The notes beneath the pieces are model-generated. The model worked only from the letters and a program-made list of their open reading frames with translations. It searched no databases and was not told where the DNA came from. A stretch of DNA of 64,000 nucleotides from Alistipes sp. GTDB taxonomy: Bacteria > Bacteroidota > Bacteroidia > Bacteroidales > Rikenellaceae. Positions 17,182 to 26,193 of the stretch are shown here, in pieces (within the stretch, counting starts at the first letter, position 1; every line of letters starts with the position of its first letter). The translations under genes were made by a program, and so were the position numbers. Location of the stretch: contig JALENN010000010.1 in the NCBI GenBank assembly GCA_022767745.1, positions 360,613 to 424,612 of the forward strand. Direction: 5' to 3'.

Positions 17182-20100
17182 ATGCTTATGGTTAGGAAAC
17201 TTGTACTATTATTGGTAGCTTCGTTGACCTGCGGCTTTTTGGCCATGGCGCAAATGAAGCAAGTGAGCGGTACAGTTAAAGACGCTAACGGCAACCCCGT
17301 TGTGGGTGCGACCGTTCTCGTCGACGGTACCACCAATGGTACGACTACGGGCACCGACGGTTCGTTCCGTATTTCAGCTCCGGCTAACGGTAGCCTGCTG
17401 GTGTCGTTCATCGGTTATGAGGATCAGAAGATCGCCATTGCCGGTAAGACCGCTATCGATGTGGTGATGCAGGACAACTACACCGCAATCGAGGGCGTAA
17501 CGGTGCAGACCTTCGGTGAGGTCAAGAAGAAGGACCTTACGGGATCTATCACCGCCGTTACGGCAAAGGATCTCCAGAAGATGACGGTTTCGTCGGTTAG
17601 CAACGCCCTCGAGGGTGCCGTAGCCGGTATTCAGTCATACAGCACGACCGGTCAGCCGGGTACCGACGCCGCAATCTACATCCGCGGTATCGGTTCAATC
17701 AACGGTAACCAGGCTGCCCTGATCGTTGTCGACGGTGTCCCCTACTCGTCGGCTCTGTCTACGATCAACCCGCTCGACATCGAGTCGGTTGTCGTTTCGA
17801 AGGACGCCGCTGCAAACGCCCTCTACGGTTCGCGTGCAGCAAACGGTGTCATCTTCGTCACCACGAAGAAGGGTGCCCGCAACCAGAAGGCAAACATCAC
17901 CTTCGAGGCCAAGTGGGGCTGGAACGAGATGGGTGTCGGCGAGCACGAGACCATGCAGAACCCCGGCGACTACTACGAGTGGGCATACGGCGGTATCTAC
18001 AACTATTTGGCAGCAAACAACCCTGGCGCGCCTCATGACGCACTTGCAAATGCAGCATACGGCAACCTGTTTGGTGTTTTGGGCAACTACATGGCTTACA
18101 AGGTTCCCGACGGCGAGACTCTGATCGACCTCGAAACCGGCCGTCTGAACCCCAACGCTCAGCTCCTCTACGCTGACAACTACGACGACTACCTCTTCAC
18201 GAAGCAGTTCCGTCAGGAGTACACGCTCAGCATCAGCGGCGGTAACGAGAAGATGGACTACTATGTATCGGGTAACTTCCTCGACGATCCCTCGTACGTT
18301 ATCATGTCGGCCTTCAAGCGTTACTCGGGCCGTGCTGCCGTAAACGCACAGGTGACCAACTGGATGAAGATCGGTACCAACGTATCTTACTCGCGTCGTG
18401 ACACCGACGATCCCGGATTCGGCGAAGGTGCCAACACCGGCAATGTCTTCATGTGGACTCAGTGGCAGACCCCCATCGTTCCCTTCTACGCCCGCGACCT
18501 TGACGGTAACATCCGTTACAACCCCGACGGCACGAAGATGCTCGAGAACGGTGGTGGAACGACCCTTTCTCCTTTCGGCGCAACTGAGGATATGTTCAAT
18601 GCATTCAACAACTACGCCAACCCCAAGGAGTCTATGAGCCGCGACGTGAACAACATGATCCGCGACAACATCTATGCAAACGCATATGTTGACATCACTT
18701 TCCTGAAGGATTTCAAGTTCACGGCCAACTTCACGCTCGACAACGTTTACAACTACACCACCTACTTCCAGAACAACGAGTACGGTTACGGTGTATCGCA
18801 GAACGGATTCGTCCAGAAGAGCGTTTCGCACTACGCATCGTACAACACGCAGCAGATGCTCAGCTACAACAAGTCGATCAACGACCTGCATGACATCAAC
18901 GTGATGATCGGTCACGAGTTCAGCAAGACCGACAACAACTCTCTGTCGGCATACAAGATCAACATCTTCTACCCCGGTGTTCCCGAGCTCGGTAACGCGG
19001 TAGGCGCATATCTCGACAACTCTTCTTCGCAGCGCGTAGTATCTACGCTCGAGGGTTACTTCATGCGTGCCAACTACAGCTTCGACGATCGCTACAGCGC
19101 ATCGGTATCTTACCGTTACGACGGTTCGTCGCTCTTCAAGTACGACAAGTGGGGCCACTTCTGGTCAGTCGGCGGATCATGGCGCATCAGCCAGGAGCAG
19201 TTCATGAAGAACGCCCTGTGGGTAAATGACCTCCGTCTGCGTGCTACCTACGGTGTTTCGGGTAACCAGCTCAACTCGGCTTATCCCTACACCAACCTCT
19301 GGGCCATAGGCGAGTCGGACGGCAAGCCGACCATCTCGCAGTCGTCGGTTGGTAACCCCGAACTGTCGTGGGAGCGCAACAAGCAGATCGACCTTGGTCT
19401 CGACTTCCGTTTGTGGGATCGCGTTTACGGTTCGTTTGACTGGTACAACCGCCGTACGCACGACCTGATCTGGAACCGTCCTACCCCTGCATCTACGGGT
19501 CTGTCTTCACGTCTTGAGAATATCGGCGTACTGCAGAACGCAGGTTTCGAGTTCGACATCACGGTTGACATCATCAAGAACCGCAACGTATACTGGAACA
19601 TCGGTATCAACGGTGCCTTCGCCCAGAACAAGTTGATCGAGTTCCCCGAGGAGTTGGGTAATGCAGCTCTTGGCGGCAACTACGTATCGGGCTCGTTCCT
19701 CCGCGGTAAGGGCAAGTCGTACTACAACCTCTACCTGTTCGACTATGCAGGCGTAGATCCTGAGACTGGTCGCGAGCAGTACTGGAAGAACACTACCGAC
19801 GATAAGGGTAACGTAATCGGCCGTGAGCTGACCTACAACTTCGCTGAGGCCGACCAGTACGAGATGGGCGACGCTCTGCCCGACATGACGGGTGGTCTGC
19901 GTACCTCGTTCCGCTGGAAGAACCTCGACATCAACGTTCAGACCGCATTCCAGATCGGTGGAAAGCAGTGGGACGGTGCTTCGGCCAACATGTACGATCC
20001 GGGACGTGTAATGTTCACCGTATCGGACGACCTCATACGTAACACCTGGACTCCCGAGAACCCCAATGCCGAGTTCCCCAGCCTGATGTTCAACGGAACG

Positions 20101-20367
20101 TGGAACTTCCCCGCATCGAACGTAAATGCCCTCTATCGTGACGCATCTTACTTCAGCCTGAAGAACCTCAACATAGGTTACACGCTTCCCAAGAAGTGGA
20201 CGTCGAAGCTCAGCATGGAGTCGCTCCGCATATTCTTCAATGCCGACAACCTCTGCTTCGTATCGGCACACGACGGATTCGATCCCCGTATGGGCTTCAC
20301 CGGCATGAGCGGTTTCGTGTTCCCGCAGGCGAGAACCTTCACTTTCGGTATAACGCTTAACATGTAA
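17182..20367 (+). CDS. SusC/RagA-family TonB-linked outer-membrane transporter
   Basis: About 1061 residues. A signal peptide ends near L-A-M-A-Q. A carboxypeptidase-regulatory-like domain follows (V-S-G-T-V-K-D-A-N-G-N-P-V-V-G-A), then the SusC-type TonB-box region near residue 100 (E-G-V-T-V-Q-T-F-G). The plug has Y-I-R-G-I-G-S-I and the signature D-A-A-A-N-A-L-Y-G-S-R-A-A-N-G-V. The barrel ends in the aromatic pattern R-T-F-T-F-G-I-T-L-N-M. It should import an oligomer (glycan or peptide) together with the SusD protein 17 bases downstream. Codons GGT, CGT, GCT and GTT are much commoner than in neighbouring genes, suggesting high expression. No enzyme that would reveal the substrate is adjacent. 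ATG 17188 is an alternative start. Confidence 0.95.
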   Translation: MLMVRKLVLLLVASLTCGFLAMAQMKQVSGTVKDANGNPVVGATVLVDGTTNGTTTGTDGSFRISAPANGSLLVSFIGYEDQKIAIAGKTAIDVVMQDNYTAIEGVTVQTFGEVKKKDLTGSITAVTAKDLQKMTVSSVSNALEGAVAGIQSYSTTGQPGTDAAIYIRGIGSINGNQAALIVVDGVPYSSALSTINPLDIESVVVSKDAAANALYGSRAANGVIFVTTKKGARNQKANITFEAKWGWNEMGVGEHETMQNPGDYYEWAYGGIYNYLAANNPGAPHDALANAAYGNLFGVLGNYMAYKVPDGETLIDLETGRLNPNAQLLYADNYDDYLFTKQFRQEYTLSISGGNEKMDYYVSGNFLDDPSYVIMSAFKRYSGRAAVNAQVTNWMKIGTNVSYSRRDTDDPGFGEGANTGNVFMWTQWQTPIVPFYARDLDGNIRYNPDGTKMLENGGGTTLSPFGATEDMFNAFNNYANPKESMSRDVNNMIRDNIYANAYVDITFLKDFKFTANFTLDNVYNYTTYFQNNEYGYGVSQNGFVQKSVSHYASYNTQQMLSYNKSINDLHDINVMIGHEFSKTDNNSLSAYKINIFYPGVPELGNAVGAYLDNSSSQRVVSTLEGYFMRANYSFDDRYSASVSYRYDGSSLFKYDKWGHFWSVGGSWRISQEQFMKNALWVNDLRLRATYGVSGNQLNSAYPYTNLWAIGESDGKPTISQSSVGNPELSWERNKQIDLGLDFRLWDRVYGSFDWYNRRTHDLIWNRPTPASTGLSSRLENIGVLQNAGFEFDITVDIIKNRNVYWNIGINGAFAQNKLIEFPEELGNAALGGNYVSGSFLRGKGKSYYNLYLFDYAGVDPETGREQYWKNTTDDKGNVIGRELTYNFAEADQYEMGDALPDMTGGLRTSFRWKNLDINVQTAFQIGGKQWDGASANMYDPGRVMFTVSDDLIRNTWTPENPNAEFPSLMFNGTWNFPASNVNALYRDASYFSLKNLNIGYTLPKKWTSKLSMESLRIFFNADNLCFVSAHDGFDPRMGFTGMSGFVFPQARTFTFGITLNM

Positions 20368-20384
20368 AAACAAGGAGGACAAAT

Positions 20385-21848
20385 ATGAAAAAGAACATAT
20401 TATATATGGCTGCGGCCGCAGCCCTGCTCTTCAGCTCATGCGCAGCAGAGCTCGACACCGAACCTCAGGGAGGTAATGTATCGGATGAGCAGCTGCAGGA
20501 GCTCATCAAGGTTAATCCTGACCTTGTACTTGAGCCCATGATGCTTGGAGCGGTTAACTTCATGCACAGCGGTACTCGTGCCGACGGTACGAACGATACC
20601 AGCTTCATGGTATGGAACCTGCGTATGGATCTCCAGGGCAACGACATGGTACTCAGCGCGCTGACCAACTGGTTGGCAGACGAGTACATGTTCGAGAACC
20701 TGCGCCAGCAGACTGCAGCTCTTACCGCAGATCTTTGGTACGACTATTACAAAATCGTATACTACTCGAACCAGATCCTCGATCTTATCCCCGCGGATGC
20801 CGAGGGCAGCGCTCTTGTATACAAGGCACAGGCTTTGACCTATCGTGCACTTGGTTACTACTACCTTATGGCAATATATCAGGACGACTACATGCACGGC
20901 GGCAAGGACAAGGCCGGAGTACCCCTCCACCTGACTGTTGGCGGCGCAATGGGCCGTACCCCCTCGACCGAGGTTTACTCGACCATCATCGAAGACCTGA
21001 AAAATGCCATCAACATGTTCGAGCAGCAGGGTTATGATCCCATGTCTTCAACGGCAGATATCGACCAGAGCGTAGCCAACATGGTACTGGCTCGTGTAGC
21101 ACTCACCACCGGTGATTACAGCACCGCAGCATCGGCTGCAGCTGCCGTTATCGGCGAGCCCTACAGCCTCATGAATGAGGAGCAGTACACCACGTCGGGC
21201 TTCCTGTCGACCGCACTTCCCGAGACTGTATGGGGATACACCTGGTCGTCGGCCTCTTCAATCGAGAACAAGTCGTTTGCATCGTGGATTTCGATCTATT
21301 GCAACGCAAACAGCCTGTCGAACAACCAGAACATATTCATGTGCATCGACGAGCGTCTCTACAACCAGATCCCCGATACGGACTATCGTAAAAACAACTT
21401 CCTTGCTGCGGCTGAGGGCGCATACCCCGCATACGCCAACAAGAAGTTCTACAACGAGACCTACCGTACGGACGAGGTTTACATGCGACTGTCGGAGGCT
21501 TATCTGCTGAAAGCTGAGGCCGAGGCTCGCGGCGGAAACGACGCTGCAGCACAGCAGACCCTCTACGAACTGGTATCGCAGCGTGATGCAGCCTACACCA
21601 AGTCTACCAAGACGGGTGCAGACCTGCTCGAGGAGATCTACCTCCAGAGCCGCATCGAGCTGTGGGGCGAGGGTCATGAGTTCTTCACCAACAAGCGTTT
21701 CAACAAGGGTGTAGATCGTCAGTCTTCAACGAATCATACTCACAGCGTTGTTAAGCCTGCCGGCAAGGAGTTCACCTACCAGATTCCTCTGTCGATCGAG
21801 ATCAACTCGAACCCCTACATCACCGCAGCGGATCAGAACCCATTGTAG
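20385..21848 (+). CDS. SusD/RagB-family nutrient-binding outer-membrane lipoprotein
   Basis: 487 residues. The N-terminus is a lipoprotein signal with the lipobox L-F-S-S-C, which places the protein on the outer membrane. The SusD fold is indicated by the TPR-like helical region with W-Y-D-Y-Y-K-I-V-Y-Y-S-N-Q-I-L-D near residue 118, A-L-T-Y-R-A-L-G-Y-Y-Y-L near 150, and the C-terminal R-L-S-E-A-Y-L-L-K-A-E-A and R-I-E-L-W-G-E-G-H-E-F-F segments typical of RagB/SusD. It caps the SusC transporter and captures the ligand. It is 17 bases downstream of susC, with an AGGAGG-like ribosome-binding site in the gap, and is closed by a strong terminator. Confidence 0.95.
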   Translation: MKKNILYMAAAAALLFSSCAAELDTEPQGGNVSDEQLQELIKVNPDLVLEPMMLGAVNFMHSGTRADGTNDTSFMVWNLRMDLQGNDMVLSALTNWLADEYMFENLRQQTAALTADLWYDYYKIVYYSNQILDLIPADAEGSALVYKAQALTYRALGYYYLMAIYQDDYMHGGKDKAGVPLHLTVGGAMGRTPSTEVYSTIIEDLKNAINMFEQQGYDPMSSTADIDQSVANMVLARVALTTGDYSTAASAAAAVIGEPYSLMNEEQYTTSGFLSTALPETVWGYTWSSASSIENKSFASWISIYCNANSLSNNQNIFMCIDERLYNQIPDTDYRKNNFLAAAEGAYPAYANKKFYNETYRTDEVYMRLSEAYLLKAEAEARGGNDAAAQQTLYELVSQRDAAYTKSTKTGADLLEEIYLQSRIELWGEGHEFFTNKRFNKGVDRQSSTNHTHSVVKPAGKEFTYQIPLSIEINSNPYITAADQNPL

Positions 21849-21883
21849 TCGATACGCGGTTGCAAGCCGCATGACATAAAAAG

Positions 21884-21920
21884 ACGAAGCCGCCCCAAAC
21901 GGGGCGGCTTCGTTGTTTTT
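21884..21920 (+). terminator. Terminator of the susC-susD unit
   Basis: ACGAAGCCGCCCC (21884-21896) and GGGGCGGCTTCGT (21901-21913) form a perfect 13-base stem with a four-base loop, followed by TGTTTTT. Confidence 0.93.
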
Positions 21921-22472
21921 ATACCCTGTCCTATGCCCGAAAGAAGCTTCCATTACATTGGACATTCAGTACAACTGCATACATGTCAGCAACGATATTC
22001 AAGTCACAATATCACAGCATGACAAGATCCGCTCGAGGCGTTCGATTTACTGCATTTCCCTCGTTTCTGACAACGTTCGCACAATCAACACTAAACCGCC
22101 CACATAATATAAAACAGCGCAAAAACGGGCCAAAAAATCAACAAATAGGACAGCATGACGCGACCCCTCTACTGATATGCTACTTTGAACTGTGTACAGC
22201 TCATACTAAAAACAATTTCCTCTCGATAAAGGGAGAGCCACAGCCCCTACCCTACCGCATTATTGGCCGGTTATAAGACGAAAAGCGGCAATTATCCATG
22301 CAAGTATCCACTCGCACCTAAAATGATATCCAAAGGTAAATAAATGCCCAAATACGCAACGTGAGGTGATGGCGGATCAGATATGCGGGAAATAAAGTGA
22401 TGGAGAGAAACGAGAAGAAAGAAAATAGAAAGCCGAAGAATGCAGCGAGAAGAAACTATAACTCTAAAACAC
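21921..22472. other. AT-rich intergenic region between susD and the TPR gene
   Basis: About 550 bases between two convergent terminators. The small open frames here lack ribosome-binding sites and protein-like composition. I see no tRNA, insertion sequence, repeat array or recognisable RNA in it. Confidence 0.6.
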
Positions 22473-22501
22473 AAAAAAGCCGACCCGCAAAACGGGTCGG
22501 C
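22473..22501 (-). terminator. Terminator of the TPR-protein gene
   Basis: On the minus strand GCCGACCCG and CGGGTCGGC (22493-22501 and 22479-22487) form a stem around a TTTTG loop, followed by TTTTTT. Confidence 0.92.
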
Positions 22502-22539
22502 CTGTATATTACGGCGTACGTTACGCCTTATGAGTCATA

Positions 22540-23508
22540 TTACTTCGTAAGCTCTGCAAGGGCAGCCTTAGCAGGGGTCAGATAAGGCTCGGTGGTAACC
22601 TTCTTGAGGGCCTCGATAGCCTTATCCTTCATCTCCTTGCCGTTGTATGCAGAACCAAGGTTGAAATATACGGCGCTCACGTCCTCGGGATCGGTCTGCA
22701 GGGCGGCGGCAGCCTCACCCAGCTCGATAACCTTGGCGTAGTCCTTCTTCAGGTAGTATGCCTGCACAGCCACACGCGATGCAACGGCCTTGTCGGCGAT
22801 CTTCTCCGACATTGCGATGATGCCGTCCAGATCGTTTGCCTGCTGCAGCTTGGCAATCTGGTTGTTGGTATACATGTTCATCTTGGCACGGGCCTCGCCT
22901 ATAGCCTCGTCGTACTTGGGGCTGGGAAGTGCGGCAACCTCGCTGCACACCTTCATACCGTCCTCGTACTTGTCCATCTTGAAGTAGCTCTCGGCAAGGT
23001 TCAGAGCCATACCCGTATTCTTGGGGTCGGCAGCGTAACCCTTGGCGAAGATCTCGATAGCCTTGGCGAAATCACCGCCGTTGAAAGCCGAAGCACCCTG
23101 TGCCTGGTAAACCTTACCCAGCAGGGCGTTTATCTTCTGTGCCATGGGAGCGTTGTCATACTCGGTAGCCTTGGCAGCACCCTTGGTAAGGTTGTCGATA
23201 GCCTCGGCAAACTTTGCATCAGCATCCTCGGGCTTCTCGGCCTTCATGGCCGCAGCGGCAGCCTGGGCGCCCTTGCCCTGGTATGCCATGGGAAGATACT
23301 TCTTCGCATTGGCCACGCAGTTAAGCTCGGCATCCTCGACGGCGTCGTCACCGTTTGCAATAACACTCTCGAAAGCTTCTACCGCCTTGGCAAAATTCTT
23401 CGCCTGCAACGCCTCGGCGCCTTCATTGTATGATGCAACCACATCACTCTGCGCCGAGGCCGTAAAGGCCCACATCAGCGCCATTGCCATAAAAACAATC
23501 TTGTTCAT
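22540..23508 (-). CDS. Secreted tetratricopeptide-repeat protein
   Basis: 322 residues. The start is ATG 23508, which gives a signal peptide M-N-K-I-V-F-M-A-M-A-L ending at T-A-S-A-Q; the longer open frame to 23598 reads through the leader. The mature part is Ala- and Lys-rich, all helical, with TPR-like units. Examples are A-x-x-A-x-x-A-F-E-S-V near residue 40, G-D-F-A-K-A-I-E-I-F-A-K-G-Y-A-A-D-P near 155, and A-V-Y-F-N-L-G-S-A-Y-N-G-K-E-M-K-D-K-A near 285. It probably acts as a periplasmic scaffold. The partner is unknown. It is transcribed alone. Confidence 0.8.
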   Translation of the reverse strand: MNKIVFMAMALMWAFTASAQSDVVASYNEGAEALQAKNFAKAVEAFESVIANGDDAVEDAELNCVANAKKYLPMAYQGKGAQAAAAAMKAEKPEDADAKFAEAIDNLTKGAAKATEYDNAPMAQKINALLGKVYQAQGASAFNGGDFAKAIEIFAKGYAADPKNTGMALNLAESYFKMDKYEDGMKVCSEVAALPSPKYDEAIGEARAKMNMYTNNQIAKLQQANDLDGIIAMSEKIADKAVASRVAVQAYYLKKDYAKVIELGEAAAALQTDPEDVSAVYFNLGSAYNGKEMKDKAIEALKKVTTEPYLTPAKAALAELTK

Positions 23509-23587
23509 AGAATCAAAAAATTTATTTAGGTTATAATTCTCGTCGCGTTTTACGTTGCAAATCGCCCCGTTCCGGGCGGCACGATTA

Positions 23588-23618
23588 CAAAAATACATTT
23601 TGTTTTTGTTTTATGCAA
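23588..23618 (-). promoter_or_regulatory. Promoter of the TPR-protein gene
   Basis: Minus strand: TTG (23616-23618), 20 bases, TATTTTTG (23588-23595). The leader of about 80 bases contains a GC-rich hairpin (CGCCCC/GGGCGG). Confidence 0.65.
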
Positions 23619-23682
23619 TACCTGCGGCGGTTTTTGCACGCCGCATGCATAACTGTCTCCGACTCGTCACAAGGCCGGCAAA

Positions 23683-24138
23683 TCAGCGCAGACGGCTGAA
23701 AAAGTCCTTCATCAGGGCCTCGCACTCCCCGGCCAGCACACCCCGCACAAGCGTGGTACGCGGGTGCAGCAGTTGGGTACCCACACGCGAAAAGCCTCGC
23801 TTGGGATCGTCAGCGCCATAGACCACACGGTCGATCTGACTCCATGCCAAAGCGCCGGCACACATGACGCACGGCTCAACCGTGACATATATCGTACAGC
23901 CCTTCAGGTATTTTCCGCCCAGCGTCGACGCCGCGGCCGTTATGCACTGCATCTCTGCATGTGCCGTAGCGTCGCACAACGTCTCCACGAGGTTGTGCCC
24001 GCGCCCTATCACCGCATCGCCGCATACGACGACGGCACCGATGGGCACCTCGTCGTTCGCAAGCGCCTTGCGCGCCTCGAGCAGCGCCATACGCATGAAT
24101 TTCTCGTCGCGCCGGAGTGTTTTATCGTTCTCTTCCAT
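23683..24138 (-). CDS. tadA: tRNA-specific adenosine deaminase
   Basis: 151 residues. It deaminates A34 to inosine in tRNA-Arg(ACG). Zinc-deaminase motifs are present: T-A-H-A-E-M near residue 58 (His ligand and catalytic Glu) and V-E-P-C-V-M-C-A-G-A-L near 86 (two Cys ligands). E-V-P-I-G-A-V-V-V near the start and G-A-D-D-P-K-R-G-F after the second motif are typical of TadA. I start at ATG 24138 (M-E-E-N-D-K). The upstream open frame to 24285 is not protein-like and contains the promoter. Confidence 0.93.
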   Translation of the reverse strand: MEENDKTLRRDEKFMRMALLEARKALANDEVPIGAVVVCGDAVIGRGHNLVETLCDATAHAEMQCITAAASTLGGKYLKGCTIYVTVEPCVMCAGALAWSQIDRVVYGADDPKRGFSRVGTQLLHPRTTLVRGVLAGECEALMKDFFSRLR

Positions 24139-24167
24139 AATCCCAATGCGAAAATAACAAAATATTC

Positions 24168-24175
24168 CAAATATA
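24168..24175 (-). promoter_or_regulatory. Candidate -7 element for tadA
   Basis: TATATTTG on the minus strand, about 30 bases before the chosen start codon. No convincing TTG box is seen at the usual distance. Confidence 0.5.
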
Positions 24176-24271
24176 CAAACCCGCCGCACGGCCACCGTTC
24201 CGGCGCCCGACCCGACCCGACACACGCAAGGCACTATGCGGCAGTTTGATGAAGTACGACGGCCGCGGGAG

Positions 24272-24300
24272 TTGAATGTGAGCAAAAATTACTATCTTTA
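24272..24300 (+). promoter_or_regulatory. Promoter of aspS
   Basis: TTG (24272-24274), 18 bases, TATCTTTA (24293-24300). It is one base off the -7 consensus and lies about 40 bases before the aspS start. Confidence 0.55.
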
Positions 24301-24340
24301 CGGCACCAAATTCGAACAAACGAACTTAAACAAAAATACT

Positions 24341-26095
24341 ATGTACAGGAGTCATACTTGCGGCGAACTGCGCAGCAGCGACATCGGTCGCACCGTGACG
24401 CTCGCCGGATGGGTGCAGAAGGTGCGCAACCTCGGCGCCATGACCTTTATCGACCTGCGCGACCGCTACGGCATCACGCAGATCGTCGTCGAAGAACACT
24501 CGCCCGAACAGACCCGCGCCGTGGCTGCAAGCCTCGGCCGCGAATACGTGCTTCAGGCCAAGGGACGCGTGATAGAGCGTTCGTCGAAGAACCCCAAGAT
24601 GCCTACGGGCGATATCGAGGTTGCAGCCGACGAGTTGATCATACTCAACGAGGCGCAGACCCCGCCCTTCACCATCGAGGAGAACTCGGACGGCGGTGAC
24701 GACCTCCGCATGAAGTACCGCTACCTCGACCTGCGCCGCCCGCCCCTGCAGCGCAACATGGCCCTGCGCCACCGCATGGCACACGCCGTGCGCACGTTCC
24801 TCGACAAGGAGGGCTTCCTCGAGATCGAGACCCCCTATCTGGTGGGATCGACGCCCGAGGGTGCGCGCGACTTCGTCGTACCGAGCCGTATGAACCCCAA
24901 CCAGTTCTACGCCCTGCCGCAGTCGCCGCAGACGCTCAAGCAGCTGCTCATGGTAGCGGGTTACGACCGCTATTTCCAGATCGTGCGCTGCTTCCGCGAC
25001 GAGGACCTGCGCGCCGACCGTCAGCCCGAATTTACGCAGATCGACTGCGAGATGTCGTTCGTCGAGCAGGAGGACATTCTCGAGGTATTCGAGCGCTGGG
25101 CAAAATACATGTTCAAGGAGATTCTGGGCATCGACTTCACCGAGCCGTTCCGCCGCATGCCGTGGATCGAGGCAATGGAGCGCTACGGATCGGACAAACC
25201 CGACCTCCGCTTCGGCATGGAGTTGCATGACGTGACCGACCTTGCGCACGGACACTCGTTCTCGGTATTCGACGATGCGGAGTACATCGCAGGCTTCGCC
25301 GCCACGGGTTGCGCCTCATACACGCGCAAGCAGATCGACGCCCTCACCGAATACGTAAAGCGTCCGCAGGTGGGTGCCAAGGGCCTCGTGTGGATACGTC
25401 TCGACGAGCAGGGCAATGTCAAGTCGTCGATCGACAAGTTCTTCACGCCCGACGAGCTGAAGGCCATCGCCGCTCGCGTCGAGGCCAAGGCCGGCGACCT
25501 GGCGCTGCTGCTTTGCGGCAAGAAGTTCAAGGCCCTTACACAGCTCTGCGCCCTGCGTCTGCACGTGGCCGAGGAGCTCGGCCTGCGCGATCCGCAGAAG
25601 TTCGCCCCGCTGTGGGTAGTTGACTTCCCAATGTTCGAGTGGGACGACGAGACGCAGCGCTTCTACGCCATGCACCACCCCTTCACCTCGCCCAAACCCG
25701 AGGACATACCCTTCATGGAGAGCGACCCGGGCCGCGTACGCGCCAACGCCTACGACTTCGTCTGCAACGGCACCGAGATCGGCGGCGGCTCGATACGTAT
25801 CCACGACGCACAGCTCCAGGCTCTCATATTCAAGGTGCTGGGCTTCACGCCCGAGCGCGCGCAGGAGCAGTTCGGCTTCCTGATGAACGCCTTCAAGTTC
25901 GGTGCGCCCCCTCACGGAGGCCTCGCATTCGGTTTCGACCGCCTCTGCTCGCTCTTCGGCGGCTCGGACTCGATCCGCGACTTCATCGCCTTCCCCAAGA
26001 ACAACGCCGGCCGCGACGTCATGCTCGACGCCCCCTCGGCCATCGACCAGTCGCAGCTCGACGAACTCTATCTCTCGCTTGTAAAGCCCGAATAG
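24341..26095 (+). CDS. aspS: Aspartyl-tRNA synthetase, bacterial type
   Basis: 584 residues, the usual bacterial length. It charges tRNA-Asp with aspartate. An N-terminal OB-fold anticodon-binding domain (about 1-110) includes [10 protein letters not shown] and F-I-D-L-R-D-R-Y-G. The class II catalytic core follows, with motif 2 around [18 protein letters not shown], an inserted GAD domain around 290-420, and the motif 3 segment G-L-A-F-G-F-D-R-L near residue 530. The start is ATG 24341 (M-Y-R-S-H-T-C-G). A 98-base spacer with a hairpin separates it from the next gene. Confidence 0.97.
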   Translation: MYRSHTCGELRSSDIGRTVTLAGWVQKVRNLGAMTFIDLRDRYGITQIVVEEHSPEQTRAVAASLGREYVLQAKGRVIERSSKNPKMPTGDIEVAADELIILNEAQTPPFTIEENSDGGDDLRMKYRYLDLRRPPLQRNMALRHRMAHAVRTFLDKEGFLEIETPYLVGSTPEGARDFVVPSRMNPNQFYALPQSPQTLKQLLMVAGYDRYFQIVRCFRDEDLRADRQPEFTQIDCEMSFVEQEDILEVFERWAKYMFKEILGIDFTEPFRRMPWIEAMERYGSDKPDLRFGMELHDVTDLAHGHSFSVFDDAEYIAGFAATGCASYTRKQIDALTEYVKRPQVGAKGLVWIRLDEQGNVKSSIDKFFTPDELKAIAARVEAKAGDLALLLCGKKFKALTQLCALRLHVAEELGLRDPQKFAPLWVVDFPMFEWDDETQRFYAMHHPFTSPKPEDIPFMESDPGRVRANAYDFVCNGTEIGGGSIRIHDAQLQALIFKVLGFTPERAQEQFGFLMNAFKFGAPPHGGLAFGFDRLCSLFGGSDSIRDFIAFPKNNAGRDVMLDAPSAIDQSQLDELYLSLVKPE

Positions 26096-26123
26096 AGTCG
26101 CCGCAGACCATAACACCACAAGA

Positions 26124-26156
26124 GAAACCATCCGCGCGCGGGTGGTTTCCTTGTTT
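26124..26156 (+). terminator. Probable terminator downstream of aspS
   Basis: GAAACCATCC (26124-26133) pairs with GGGTGGTTTC (26140-26149) with one G-T wobble, followed by CTTGTTT. The T-run is interrupted, so termination may be partial. Confidence 0.6.
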
Positions 26157-26193
26157 GGAAACCAGACGTTACACTAACCGATAAACAGCGAAC

